Shown here: positions 38,342-49,694 of the stretch, in pieces
How the letters are laid out: the number at the start of each line of letters is the position of its first letter
How positions within the stretch are numbered: the first letter of the stretch is position 1
NCBI RefSeq assembly: GCF_024611995.1
Contig: NZ_CP102509.1
Span: 2,542,001 to 2,606,000, forward strand
Direction of reading: 5' to 3'
Source of the DNA: Streptomyces sp. NBC_00162
Lineage (GTDB): Bacteria; Actinomycetota; Actinomycetes; Streptomycetales; Streptomycetaceae
DNA: 64,000 nt
Program-made: the position numbers and the translations under genes
The notes under the pieces: model-generated
What the model was told of the DNA's origin: nothing
Databases searched by the model: none
Seen by the model: the letters and a program-made list of their open reading frames with translations, nothing else

Positions 38342-39343
38342 CTACGCCTCGACCAGCACCGACCCGGCGGCCCCGAGCACCTCACGCAGGACGCGGGTCT
38401 GCTCGGCCACCTCGCCGGAGGCGAGCAGCGCGGACAGGACGGCGATCCGGGCCTGACCGGCCCGCAGCGTCCCCGTCGGCACCGCACCCGCCGCCACCAG
38501 ATCCACCGCCCCGCCGTGCGTGTAGATCTCGGTGACCGGCCCGGCCATCACCCGCGTGGTCAGCGCGACCAGCACCCCGCGCCCGACGGCGGCCTTGACG
38601 GCGTCCACGATCTCGGGAGTCGCGTTGCCCGCGCCCGTCCCTACGAGGACGACACCCCGCGCACCGGCCGCGACGGCGGCGTTCAGCAGCACCGCGTCGC
38701 CATCGGCGTGGTGCACCACCACGTCCACGCGCGGCGGCAGCTCCGGCATGGCCGGCAGCGCGAGCGGGGCGGGCCGCTGGGGTTCGCGCAGGATGGCGAC
38801 CTTGCCGAAGCCGATCTTCCCGAGCAGTTCCTTCGAGGGGTCGGCGAACGCGTCCATCGCCACGGCCTGCGTCTTCACCGTGCCGCGCGCGGCGTGCACC
38901 CGCCCCGCGAAGGCGATCAGCACGCCCAGCCCGCGCGTGGTGGAGGCGGTGAGGAGCGCGTCGTACAGGTTCTCCGGCCCGTCCCCGTCCGCGGTGCCCA
39001 TGGGGCGCTGCGAGCCGGTGAACACCACGGAGCGCGCGTCGTGGTGGTGCAGGTCGACGAGGAACGCCGACTCCTCCAGGGTGTCCGTGCCGTGGGTGAC
39101 GACGATGCCGTCGACGCCGGGGTCGGCGAGCACCTCGTGCACGGTGCGCAGCAGGGTGAGCTGGTGGGCGGTGGTGAGCCGCGGGCTGTTCACGCTGAAC
39201 AGGTCCACGACCTCGACGTCGATGCCTTCGGGCAGCGGCGCCGTGGCCATGACCTCGCTGCCGTCGGCGTCCGCCGCGAATCCGGAGCCCTGCCAGCGGC
39301 TGGCTATCGTTCCGCCGGTGCTGATGACGACGATCCGCCCCAT
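38342..39343 (-). CDS. Asparaginase
   Basis: This 333-residue amidohydrolase converts asparagine to aspartate and ammonia. The first catalytic Thr lies in VISTGGTIAS at residues 5-14, and the second triad in IVVTHGTDTLEESAF. There is no signal peptide, so it is cytoplasmic, type I-like. I chose the ATG at 39343, since the family begins at MGRIVVISTGG; the longer open frame is noncoding upstream. It is divergent from an Lrp/AsnC regulator that probably controls it. Confidence 0.92.
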   Translation of the reverse strand: MGRIVVISTGGTIASRWQGSGFAADADGSEVMATAPLPEGIDVEVVDLFSVNSPRLTTAHQLTLLRTVHEVLADPGVDGIVVTHGTDTLEESAFLVDLHHHDARSVVFTGSQRPMGTADGDGPENLYDALLTASTTRGLGVLIAFAGRVHAARGTVKTQAVAMDAFADPSKELLGKIGFGKVAILREPQRPAPLALPAMPELPPRVDVVVHHADGDAVLLNAAVAAGARGVVLVGTGAGNATPEIVDAVKAAVGRGVLVALTTRVMAGPVTEIYTHGGAVDLVAAGAVPTGTLRAGQARIAVLSALLASGEVAEQTRVLREVLGAAGSVLVEA

Positions 39344-39404
39344 GGCCGCGGCCACCTCTCCTCGCACGTATGTACTGAAACAGCAATGATAGAGAGATCT
39401 ACGC

Positions 39405-39417
39405 GCAATGTGATTGC
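39405..39417. promoter_or_regulatory. Candidate Lrp/AsnC operator
   Basis: GCAATGTGATTGC is a perfect dyad (GCAAT-GTG-ATTGC) in the 118-base gap between asparaginase and the Lrp/AsnC gene. A second GCAATGA word lies at about 39383. Assignment rests on position and symmetry. Confidence 0.45.
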
Positions 39418-39461
39418 TTCTTTCACCTCTCCCGTAACACCCGGTGGGTGATAATTGCGTA

Positions 39462-39917
39462 ATGGATGCCATTGACCGGGATATCTTGCGCGAGCTCCAG
39501 GCGGACGGTCGCCTGAGCAACCAGGAACTCGCCCAGCGCGTGGGACTGACCCCCTCCCCCTGCATGCGCCGGGTGCGCCAGCTGGAACAGGACGGGGTGA
39601 TCCAGGGCTACCGCGCCGTGATCTCCCCCGAGGCGGTGGGCCGCGGCTTCGAGGTGCTCGTCTCGGTGGAGGTCCGCCGCGACCGCGAGGCGGTCGAGGC
39701 GTTCGAGGCCGCCCTCCAGGACATCCCCGACGTCATCGAGGCCTACCGCCTCTTCGGCAGCCCGGGCTGCCTGCTGCGGATCGCCGTCGCGGACCTGCGC
39801 GCGTACGAACGCCTGTGGATCGAGCAGCTGACGGCGCTCTCCGGGATCACCGAGGTCAACTCGCAGATCATCATGAAGCGCATCAAGGAACCGACCGGCC
39901 TCCCCGTCGAACGCTGA
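39462..39917 (+). CDS. Lrp/AsnC-family transcriptional regulator
   Basis: The 151-residue regulator starts MDAIDRDILRELQADGRLSNQELAQRVGLTPSPCMRRVRQLEQDGVIQGYRAVI, the Lrp/AsnC helix-turn-helix, followed by an RAM ligand-binding domain (FEVLVSVEVRRDREAVEAFEAALQDIPDVIEAYRLFGSPGCLLRIAV). Homologues bind amino acids as octamers. The divergent asparaginase suggests asparagine or aspartate as effector. A GTG six codons upstream is less likely. Confidence 0.92.
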   Translation: MDAIDRDILRELQADGRLSNQELAQRVGLTPSPCMRRVRQLEQDGVIQGYRAVISPEAVGRGFEVLVSVEVRRDREAVEAFEAALQDIPDVIEAYRLFGSPGCLLRIAVADLRAYERLWIEQLTALSGITEVNSQIIMKRIKEPTGLPVER

Positions 39918-39946
39918 AACACGCTCTGTAAAACCTCTCGCCACAG

Positions 39947-40000
39947 GCGACGGCCCCGCCCCGGAATCCATGAGCGCGGAATCCAGGACCGGGCCGTCGC
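39947..40000. terminator. Candidate bidirectional terminator
   Basis: GCGACGGCCC (39947-39956) pairs with GGGCCGTCGC (39991-40000) across a 34-base loop between the convergent Lrp and copper-oxidase genes. The loop is long, so confidence is moderate. Confidence 0.55.
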
Positions 40001-40015
40001 TCCCGTTCGTTTCGT

Positions 40016-41824
40016 TCAGCGCAGGGAAACGAACTTGGCCGTGCTCGGTACGCCCTTCTCGTCCAGCAGGAAGAGCATGTAGTGGCCGGGCGGGGCGTCA
40101 CTGGCGGAGGGCGGGGCCTGGAGCCCGACCGTGTTGCCCTGACGGTGGACGATCCGCAGTTCCAGGTGGCGCTGACTGGTGTTGACCGCGTGGGTCGCGG
40201 TGGTCGGCGCCAGCAGGACGGCCTTCTTGACCTGCCCGGGGGTCGAAGTCGTCACCTTGAAACGGGAGTCGAAGCCGATGGGGCCGCTCGGCACGTGGTC
40301 GAGCCTGGGCCGGGAGCCCTGGTGGAGGTAGGCGGGCTCGAAGATCTCGATGCTGCCGTTCATGTCGTCGTCGATCTTCGGGTCGTTGGCGAGCTGCTGG
40401 AGTTCGTCGCCGGTGACCATGACGCGGCCGTCGGGCAGGACGACCGAGTTGGCGTGGTAGCCGCGCGGCAGCCGCTGCACGGGCCCGAGCCGCCACTCCC
40501 CGAGCGCGTTGCGGGTCTCGATCTGGCGGTACTTGAGATCGGACTTGGGGTTGTAGTCGCCGTTTCCGTAATCCCGGATGCCGTAGGCGCCGTTGACCGT
40601 CAGCAGGCTCGCGTCCGGGAGGAGGAGGGTGTTGTCCTGGGTCCGGCCGAAGGCGCGCGGCTGCTTCTTCTCCCACACCCCGTTCGCGAGCTGGTAGGTG
40701 TTGGGGTCGTCGCGGTCGCCGCCGAGGATCAGTACGGAGTCGGGGCCGCGGAATCCGGCGGGCAGCGCCACCGCCGAGCCGTAGCCGCGGTGGACCCCGT
40801 CCGGGCGGGCGGGAAGGTCCGTACGCGTCTCCGCGACCGGATCGAAGGCCCACTGCCGGGCGGCGTGGCGGCCCAGGCCGTACACCTTTCCGTCGCGCAG
40901 GGTGAACAGGTGCGGGTAGTCGCTGTCCTCGCCGAACGGGGCGTCGACACGAAGGGTGTCGGTGGGAACGTCCCGCGGGATCACGGTCTTCTCGAAGGGC
41001 ACCGGGTGGCTCTTGGCCGGGAACCGCTCGACGACCGAGGTGGAGGTGCCCCAACCTTGCTCGGTGTGCCCGGACATGATGAGCAGGCGCCCGTCGGGGG
41101 CGGTGGCGACGGTCGGGTACCAGCGGCCCACCGACATGTCCTTGTTGACCGCCCACGACTCGGTCCACGGGTCGAAGACGAGGGACAGCTTCGCTCCGGC
41201 GCCTCCGCCGTAGCCGAGGTTCCCGCCGAAGACGCCGAGCATGCCGTTGGGCAGGAAGGCGTGCCCGGCACAGAAGAAGGGGGCCGGGCGCTTCACGTCC
41301 GTGCCGTCCGGCACGACCAGCTCGGGCGGGGTGACCTTTTTGAACGCCTCGGGGCCGGTCCCCTTCCCCGGATCCCAGAGGAAGGCGCGGCCGGCGTTCT
41401 CCGGCCCGAGCGTGTTGGTCGGTGCCGGCTCCTCCGTGGGGTCGGTCTCGACGCGCTCGAAGGAGAAGAGCAGCACCTTGCCGGTGGGCAGCATGGCGAT
41501 GTGGGCGGCGAAGTCGGGCGACTGGAAGTACTCCGCGAACTGCCCGTACGCTTTGGGATGGAACTTCGAGTTCGCCAGCTCCTGGGACCTGGTCAGATCG
41601 TTCAGGCTCTCGATCCGCGCCAGCTGGGAATACCCGCCCAGCGCCTGGGCCGCCGCGCGGATCTTGGCATGCTCCTGAGCGTGCCCGGTCCCCAGCGCCG
41701 CTGCTTCGTCGGGATGGCCGTCCCCGTCGTGGGCGGTGGCCGGAACGGCGGCGACGAAGAGGGCGGTGGCCGCGAGCGCGGAGAGCGACGCCGCGAGTCT
41801 CTTGGAGCGGTGCGTGCGTGACAT
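40016..41824 (-). CDS. Secreted galactose oxidase-like copper radical oxidase
   Basis: This protein of about 602 residues starts with a Sec signal peptide (MSRTHRSKRLAASLSALAATALFVAAVPATA). The mature part is a kelch-like beta-propeller with a C-terminal DUF1929 domain. All residues of the copper-radical site can be placed: Cys in PFFCAGHAFL near residue 184 and Tyr in NLGYGGG near 204 (thioether-linked pair), Tyr-His in LPRGYHANSVVLPDG near 455, and the last His in APTTATHAVN near 544. It would oxidise an alcohol or aldehyde to product plus hydrogen peroxide outside the cell. It resembles GlxA, but no cslA-like synthase is adjacent. The start at 41824 is fixed by the signal peptide. Confidence 0.88.
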   Translation of the reverse strand: MSRTHRSKRLAASLSALAATALFVAAVPATAHDGDGHPDEAAALGTGHAQEHAKIRAAAQALGGYSQLARIESLNDLTRSQELANSKFHPKAYGQFAEYFQSPDFAAHIAMLPTGKVLLFSFERVETDPTEEPAPTNTLGPENAGRAFLWDPGKGTGPEAFKKVTPPELVVPDGTDVKRPAPFFCAGHAFLPNGMLGVFGGNLGYGGGAGAKLSLVFDPWTESWAVNKDMSVGRWYPTVATAPDGRLLIMSGHTEQGWGTSTSVVERFPAKSHPVPFEKTVIPRDVPTDTLRVDAPFGEDSDYPHLFTLRDGKVYGLGRHAARQWAFDPVAETRTDLPARPDGVHRGYGSAVALPAGFRGPDSVLILGGDRDDPNTYQLANGVWEKKQPRAFGRTQDNTLLLPDASLLTVNGAYGIRDYGNGDYNPKSDLKYRQIETRNALGEWRLGPVQRLPRGYHANSVVLPDGRVMVTGDELQQLANDPKIDDDMNGSIEIFEPAYLHQGSRPRLDHVPSGPIGFDSRFKVTTSTPGQVKKAVLLAPTTATHAVNTSQRHLELRIVHRQGNTVGLQAPPSASDAPPGHYMLFLLDEKGVPSTAKFVSLR

Positions 41825-42124
41825 GTGACTCCTCACCTGTGAGCACTGCGGACAGACGGGAAGCCTGCCGTGGGCGTTGATCACCCACAGCGACAGATGT
41901 ATGACGAGATACACACACCGCGCTCACCGAACCCCCGCCCCCGGGCACACGCCCGTCGGTGTCACACCCCAGCCCCGACCTGCCCGAACCCCACTCCCCC
42001 ACCCGCACCGCGGTCCCCCGCACGGCCGTCACTCTTCGTAGACGGACACGCCGACCGCACCACCTGAACGCAACCCCCTGGCGAAGCGTCACCCGCTGCC
42101 ACCGACCACCTCCAGAACCGCCAC
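41825..42124. other. Noncoding upstream region of copper oxidase gene
   Basis: Some 300 bases without a supported gene. Near the oxidase start it holds CTCACCTGTGAG (41832-41843) and TGTATGACGAGATACA (41898-41913), two small dyads that could be operators. The remainder is C-rich and unremarkable. Confidence 0.4.
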
Positions 42125-42451
42125 TCACACCGACCTATGACACTGGCCCGAACAGAGAGTGAGGACCACAAGCCCCGTACCACCCGACCCGCCCGGTCGA
42201 CCCGGGGCTTCGTTCCCCATTGGTCGACTACCGCCGTACCGGCACCCGCCTCCACCCGCGCCACGGCTGAGGATGTCCTTGCGGGTGATGACCGGCGCGG
42301 TCTCATCGATCCGTACGTCGGTCGGGCACTTCGCGACGGCGGCGGCACGGTTCGCGGCGGGCTTGTCGTCGCCGAGGGCGTGGGCGGTGCCGGAAGTGGC
42401 GAGGACGAGCGCGGTGGTGGCGGCGAAACCGGCTGCGGTGAGCTTGAGCAC
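42125..42451 (-). CDS. Possible small secreted protein downstream of carotenoid oxygenase
   Basis: A GTG at 42451 with AAAGGA upstream opens a 108-residue frame that begins LKLTAAGFAATTALVLATSGTAHA, a convincing Sec signal peptide. The mature part (DDKPAANRAAAVAKCPTDVRIDETAPVITRKDI) then becomes Gly/Arg-rich and may be non-native. The segment IDETAPVI matches the N-terminus of the SRPBCC protein encoded 2 kb away, suggesting a partial duplication. It may be a truncated gene. I do not recognise a family. Confidence 0.45.
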   Translation of the reverse strand: MLKLTAAGFAATTALVLATSGTAHALGDDKPAANRAAAVAKCPTDVRIDETAPVITRKDILSRGAGGGGCRYGGSRPMGNEAPGRPGGSGGTGLVVLTLCSGQCHRSV

Positions 42452-42543
42452 GGGAGTCCTTTTCGCGAACTGGGTCGGTGGCGGGGTCTGCAGGACCGGG
42501 ACCGGGCCCCGGGGTGGGCGGAGTCCCCCGGGGCCCGGTCGGG

Positions 42544-43911
<1,368 letters not shown>

Positions 43912-43979
43912 GGCAGGAAACCTCGCTTCGTGTGACGGTGACGGATGAGAGATGTGGCGGGCGCGGTGGGTGACTGAGG

Positions 43980-44420
43980 TCAGCCGGCCTGCTCCGCGCG
44001 GGACTTGAGGGCGGCGAGCCAGGCGGTCAGGGAGTCGTGGAGGGCCTGGCCGAGCTCGGCGGTCGCGGCGTCGACGGGGGCGCCGCTCCAGGACTCCTCG
44101 GTGTGGACGGTGACCCGGCTGCCGGTCTGCTCGAAGGTCCACACGTGGACGCCCTCGATGCCGTTGGCGGGGCCGCCCCAGACCAGGCGCTCGCCGGGGA
44201 CGATCTCGCGGATGGTGGAGGTGATGTCCAGCCCGTGCGTCTTCCAGCTGAAGGAGCCGCCCGGCAGCAGCGGTCCGTCGAGCTCGGCCTGGTCGACATC
44301 GGCGTTCCAGCTCGGCCAGGTGTCGATGTCGGTGTACAGGTCCCAGACCCGCTCCAGCGGGGCGTCGATCACGGTGGACAGGCGGACGATGACGGGAGCG
44401 GTCTCGTCGATGGTGAACAT
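43980..44420 (-). CDS. SRPBCC-family polyketide cyclase/dehydrase-like protein
   Basis: The 146-residue START-like domain protein (STVIDAPLERVWDLYTDIDTWPSWNADVDQAEL) belongs to the broad polyketide cyclase/Bet v1-like superfamily that binds hydrophobic ligands in a cavity. It has no membrane segment. It lies between the MFS exporter (34 bases upstream) and the carotenoid oxygenase (68 bases downstream) in one operon, so it may bind or process the same hydrophobic compound. AGAGGAAG precedes its ATG. Confidence 0.88.
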   Translation of the reverse strand: MFTIDETAPVIVRLSTVIDAPLERVWDLYTDIDTWPSWNADVDQAELDGPLLPGGSFSWKTHGLDITSTIREIVPGERLVWGGPANGIEGVHVWTFEQTGSRVTVHTEESWSGAPVDAATAELGQALHDSLTAWLAALKSRAEQAG

Positions 44421-44454
44421 GGTGCGTCTTCCTCTCGGTGGATCCGGCGATGGG

Positions 44455-45915
44455 TCAGCGGGTGCGGATGGTGGTGGACGGCGCGGCGTCGGTGGTGGAC
44501 GGTGCCTTCCCGTCCGGGGTACGGCTTCGTCGGGTCAGGAGGGCTGCAAGGGCGGCGGTCGCGGCCAGGACGGCGGCGGAGATGGCGAAGGCGGTGCGGT
44601 AGCCGGCGGTGAGCGCCTCCAGTTGGGGCTGGTGGGCGGCTGCGTGGGCGGTGGTGGTGCCCGCGAGGGTGGCCAGTACGGCGAGGCCGATGGCGCCGCC
44701 GACCTGCCGGGAGGTGTTCACCAGGCCGCCGGCCAGCCCGCTGTCCTGCTTGGCGACGCCGTCCACGGAGAGGGCGGTGAGCTGGACGAAGGCGATGCTC
44801 AGGCCCAGTCCGATGAGGGTGCTGGCTCCGAGGACGTCGGCGAGGTAGCTGCCGTGGGCGGTGATCCGGGACAGCCACAGCAGTCCGGCGGCTTCGGTCA
44901 GCAGGGCGCCGGTCACCGTCGCGGTGGCGCCGATCCGGCGGGAGATCCGCGGGGCGAGGGCGGAGCCGAGCATGTTGGCTGCGGCGAGCGGGAGTTGGCC
45001 CAGGCCGGTGACCAGGGGGCTGGAGCCGAGGACCTGCTGCTGGTAGAGCGGCAGGAAGAAGAACAGGGCGATCCACACCGAGCCCAGCAGTGCCATCAGC
45101 AGGTTGCCGACGGTGACGCGACCGGCGCGGAACAGGCGTGGAGGCAGCAGCGGATTCGGGTGGCGGCGCTCGACCAGGACGAACACGGCCAGCAGCACGG
45201 CGGTGACGGCGAAGGCCCCGAGGACGGCGGTGTCCGTCCAGCCCGAGCGGCGGGCGGTGGTCAGGCCCCACACCAGGGCGGTCAGCGCGAGGGTGACGGC
45301 GGCGGCGCCGGGCAGGTCGAACCGGCCGCCGGCGCCGACCGGGCTCGGCGGCACGCTGAGGGCAACACCGGCCAGGACCAGGAGCGCGCCGATGGCGACG
45401 GCGAAGAAGATCCACGGCCAGCCCCACGCCTGGGTGAGGACACCACCGAGCAGGACTCCGGCCGCGCCTCCCGCGCCGGACACCGCGCCCCACACGCCAA
45501 GTGCCCTCCCCCGCCCGGGTCCTGGCGGGAACAGGTCCATCACCAGGGCCAGCGCCGCCGGCGCGATCGCCGCCGCGCCCAGGCCCTGCACCGCACGGGC
45601 CGCGATCAGCACCGGGGGCGAGGCTGCCAGCCCCGCAGCCAGCGAGGCGGCCCCGAACACCGCGAGACCCGCGAGCAGTACCCGGCGCCGGCCGAGCAGG
45701 TCGGCCGCCCTTCCGCCGGCCAGCAGCAGTGCGCCGAAGGCCAGCCCATAGGCGTTCACCACCCACGTCATGCCGCCGTCCGACAGCCCGACGCCGTCGC
45801 GGATCTGCGGCAGGCCCACGTTCACGATCGAGGTGGCGAGCATGACCGTGAACTGCGCCCCCGCCAGAGCGGCGAGCGCCGCTCCGGGACTGCGGGTGGT
45901 GGCGGTGATCCTCAC
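44455..45915 (-). CDS. MFS drug exporter, DHA2 (EmrB/QacA) family
   Basis: The 486-residue membrane protein has 14 predicted segments and the DHA2 signatures (LATSIVNVGLPQIRDGVGLSDGGMTWVVNAYGLAFGALLLAGGRAADLLGRRRVL; ALGVWGAVSGAGGAAGVLLGGVLTQAWGWPWIFF). It would extrude a hydrophobic compound using proton motive force. I chose the GTG at 45915, because AAGGAGG lies seven bases before it and homology begins soon after. The 18-base palindrome directly upstream marks it as a TetR target. It heads an operon with the SRPBCC and carotenoid-oxygenase genes. Confidence 0.93.
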   Translation of the reverse strand: MRITATTRSPGAALAALAGAQFTVMLATSIVNVGLPQIRDGVGLSDGGMTWVVNAYGLAFGALLLAGGRAADLLGRRRVLLAGLAVFGAASLAAGLAASPPVLIAARAVQGLGAAAIAPAALALVMDLFPPGPGRGRALGVWGAVSGAGGAAGVLLGGVLTQAWGWPWIFFAVAIGALLVLAGVALSVPPSPVGAGGRFDLPGAAAVTLALTALVWGLTTARRSGWTDTAVLGAFAVTAVLLAVFVLVERRHPNPLLPPRLFRAGRVTVGNLLMALLGSVWIALFFFLPLYQQQVLGSSPLVTGLGQLPLAAANMLGSALAPRISRRIGATATVTGALLTEAAGLLWLSRITAHGSYLADVLGASTLIGLGLSIAFVQLTALSVDGVAKQDSGLAGGLVNTSRQVGGAIGLAVLATLAGTTTAHAAAHQPQLEALTAGYRTAFAISAAVLAATAALAALLTRRSRTPDGKAPSTTDAAPSTTIRTR

Positions 45916-45928
45916 GACCGATCCTCCT

Positions 45929-45946
45929 TGAGTGGTTAACCACTCA
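45929..45946. promoter_or_regulatory. TetR operator before MFS operon
   Basis: TGAGTGGTTAACCACTCA is a perfect 18-base palindrome overlapping the ribosome-site region of the exporter gene. A closely related sequence lies in front of the adjacent tetR gene, so this is very likely its operator. Confidence 0.85.
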
Positions 45947-45965
45947 CACTTGACGCCTAAGGAAA

Positions 45966-46018
45966 GGCGGGGCCGCATGCCCCGCCGACAATTCCAGCCG
46001 TCCGGCCGCGAGCCGGAC
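45966..46018. terminator. Tandem hairpins after tetR
   Basis: GTCCGGC/GCCGGAC (46000-46018) directly follows the tetR stop. GGCGGGGC/GCCCCGCC (45966-45986) comes next on the same transcript. They separate tetR from the exporter operon. Confidence 0.6.
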
Positions 46019-46019
46019 G

Positions 46020-46586
46020 TCAGTAGTGCGTGATGCCCGCGGACAGTGTTCGGATCCAGGGGGCGTCCACCTCGTCGGCCCCCATGGAGACGATGAGGTG
46101 GCACAGCATGCCGAGCGCGAAGAACTGCTGGACCTGCTCCTCCGTGCCGCCCGAAGCTCCGCGTACGTACTCCACCACCCGGGCGTAACCCTGCCGGACC
46201 GCCTCACGCACGGCCGGCTCGGAGACGGCCGCGGCCTGGGCGTGCAGCTGAATCAGCATCAGGTCCTTGTCGCTGATCAGCAGCGCGTAGGAGTCCCCCA
46301 TGGCCTCCAGGACCACCTCGGCGGAGCTGCCCTTCGCCTCGGCCGCCGCCCGCTCCAGGCTGGCCCGGACCAGCACGAAGCAGTGCTCGACCACCGCGGT
46401 GAACAGCAGCTCCTTGCTCGGGAACAAGCGGTAGACGTACGCCTGCGAGATGCCGGCCGCCTTCGCCACCTCGGAGGTGGTGGTGCCCCAGTAGCCACGC
46501 GCCGCGAAGGCGCCGATGGCGGTGCGCAGCACCGTCTCGCGGCGCTCTTCGGCGGTGGAAAGCTTTCGGGGTCGTTCGCTCTTCAT
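46020..46586 (-). CDS. TetR-family repressor
   Basis: The 188-residue regulator has the TetR helix-turn-helix (ETVLRTAIGAFAARGYWGTTTSEVAKAAGISQAYVYRLFPSKELLFTAVVEH) at about residues 15-65 and an all-helical ligand domain. The true start at 46586 follows the TetR fold and sits one base from an operator; the longer open frame upstream is noncoding. It is expected to repress itself and the exporter operon downstream until a hydrophobic ligand binds. Confidence 0.93.
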   Translation of the reverse strand: MKSERPRKLSTAEERRETVLRTAIGAFAARGYWGTTTSEVAKAAGISQAYVYRLFPSKELLFTAVVEHCFVLVRASLERAAAEAKGSSAEVVLEAMGDSYALLISDKDLMLIQLHAQAAAVSEPAVREAVRQGYARVVEYVRGASGGTEEQVQQFFALGMLCHLIVSMGADEVDAPWIRTLSAGITHY

Positions 46587-46587
46587 G

Positions 46588-46605
46588 TGAGTACTCAACC
46601 ACTCA
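46588..46605. promoter_or_regulatory. TetR operator before tetR gene
   Basis: TGAGTACTCAACCACTCA shares 14 of 18 bases with the palindrome at 45929-45946, including the whole AACCACTCA half. It lies immediately upstream of the tetR start and supports autoregulation. Confidence 0.8.
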
Positions 46606-46647
46606 CACTCTTGCGTGTCAACGCATCCCCCGGCGCCTTGCGACGGC

Positions 46648-47980
<1,333 letters not shown>

Positions 47981-47991
<11 letters not shown>

Positions 47992-48718
47992 CGCGATCCA
48001 GCTCGACATAGAGGCGGGTGCCGCCCTTTCCCTTGGTGCGGCGGCGCACGGTGATGCCGCCCAGGATCTCCTTCGGATGCCGCACGTGGGTGCCGCCGCA
48101 GGGGATCTCGATCTCTCCCGAACGCCAGACGAAGACGTCGTCGGCCCCCGGCAGGGGGGTCACGACCGCCTCCCCGGCGGCATCGAGAAGGGCGAGGACA
48201 CGGCCTTGGATCTCCTGCACCGCCTCGCTGGGGATCGAACAGCCGAAGTCGAAGCGTGCGGCACTGTCGCTGATGTGACAGCCGCGGGTCGAGCGCGCCT
48301 GGCCGTGCGCCGTGAGGTATTCACCGGTGGCGTGGAACAGGAAGTGCGCCAGGGTGTGCATCTGCATGTTGCGGAAGCGGCGTTCCCAGTCGATCTCCAT
48401 GGTGACCTCCGCTCCCACCTCGAGCGAGCAGGGTTCCTCGAACACGTGACAGAACACCGAGTCGATCGTGGCGACTTCACCGTTGGGCAGCTGATAGGGC
48501 CGACCGCCCGCCTTCTGTACGTCCACCACTCGCTGTCCGTCGACGGTTCCCTGGTCGGCGACCTGCCCGCCGGACTCGGCGTAGAACAGTGAACGGTCGA
48601 AGACCGCGTGGTGCCCCTCGACCGCCAGGACGACGGCCGTCGCGGTCGTCGCGTACGGGTCGTGGTGGTAGAGCTGGGCTGTGGCGGGAGCCTTGCTCCA
48701 CAGGGCGGGGTTAAGCAT
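47981..48718 (-). CDS. AlaX-type trans-acting tRNA editing protein
   Basis: This 245-residue free-standing homologue of the alanyl-tRNA synthetase editing domain deacylates mischarged tRNA. FYAESGGQVADQGTV lies at about residues 46-60, and the zinc ligands HTLAH (His121, His125) and CGGTH (Cys207, His211) are intact. There is no synthetase catalytic domain. Such proteins sit in biosynthetic clusters as self-protection; FthB, which deacylates fluorothreonyl-tRNA in Streptomyces cattleya, is the known precedent. Its overlaps with the PLP enzymes on both sides imply it protects against an amino acid made by this operon. The target tRNA is unknown. Confidence 0.88.
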
Positions 48719-49694
48719 CGGTCCGTCCTCCGTTCAGCAGTGTCGTTCCGTACAGTTCGCCGCGGTCGGCGAAGAAGGTGAGTATCTCGCCGTCGGCGGA
48801 CGGGCCGAGGTCCGCGGCGAGTTGGCGCGCGCCCATGAAGCAGACGCCGGACGATCCGCCCACGCTGAGCCCTCTGGCGGCCAGCTCTCGCACGCCGTCG
48901 CAGGCCTGTGCGTCGGATACCCGGTAGACGCCCTCGACCCGGGTCCTGGCCGCGTCGATCACGGCGGGGATCCGGTTCTGATTGCCGGTGCCGCGCAGGA
49001 TGCTCCGGGCCGGCGAGCCGCCGAAGGTGATCGAACCCTCGCGGTCCGCCACGTAGGAGGGGATGCCCTTGGCCTCCAGCATCGCGGACAGGGCGGCGAA
49101 GTGACCGCCGCTGCCCACGCAGAAGATTCCGGCGGTGATCCGGGAGAAGTCGAGGGCGGCCATCAGGTGCGGTACCACCCAGCGGGTGTAGACCTGCGGG
49201 TTGAGCGGGCTGTCGTTCTGGTTGGTCCAGTAGTAGTCGGGGTGCTCGGACAGGATGGTCCGCAGCAGGTCGTCGCGGGCCTGCTGGCTGCCGAGGACCG
49301 GATGCGGGGTCGCGGCGATGTGGAGGACCCCGCCGACCAGTTCGATCTTCCGGCGGGTGATGTCCGGGATGCCGGGATCGGTGACCAGGTGAACGGGGTG
49401 CCCGAGCAGCCGGCCGGCTACCGCCAGGCCGAGTCCGAGGGAGCCCGACGTGGACTCGATGACGGTCTGGCCCTCGGCGAGCAGTCCCTCCTCACGGGCC
49501 AGCAGGAGCAGTCCGAGGCCGAGGATCGACTTGAAGCTGGACTCGGTGGCCGGGCTGCCGTGGATCGCGCGCAGCCGCAGTCCGGAGGCCTCGAAGCCGC
49601 CGCACTCCAATGTGCTCAGCCGACTGAGTTCTTCGATGAGTTCGTACGGATCGGGGCCGCTGTGGCGCGGCGCCGAGGGGTGGACCAGGCTCAC
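48711..49694 (-). CDS. CysK/SbnA-like PLP-dependent beta-replacement enzyme
   Basis: This 327-residue fold-type II PLP enzyme resembles cysteine synthase. The PLP Lys is at about residue 55 in ATESSFKSILG, replacing the usual T-G-S-x-K-D-R context. The substrate loop STSGS lies at 81-85 and the phosphate loop VGSGGH at 193-198. Members replace a beta leaving group of Ser derivatives; SbnA uses O-phosphoserine. An upstream kinase that could make such a phosphoester supports the same logic here. The GTG start overlaps the EamA stop as GTGA, and the stop overlaps alaX by 8 bases. The nucleophile is unknown. Confidence 0.82.
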   Translation of the reverse strand: MSLVHPSAPRHSGPDPYELIEELSRLSTLECGGFEASGLRLRAIHGSPATESSFKSILGLGLLLLAREEGLLAEGQTVIESTSGSLGLGLAVAGRLLGHPVHLVTDPGIPDITRRKIELVGGVLHIAATPHPVLGSQQARDDLLRTILSEHPDYYWTNQNDSPLNPQVYTRWVVPHLMAALDFSRITAGIFCVGSGGHFAALSAMLEAKGIPSYVADREGSITFGGSPARSILRGTGNQNRIPAVIDAARTRVEGVYRVSDAQACDGVRELAARGLSVGGSSGVCFMGARQLAADLGPSADGEILTFFADRGELYGTTLLNGGRTDA

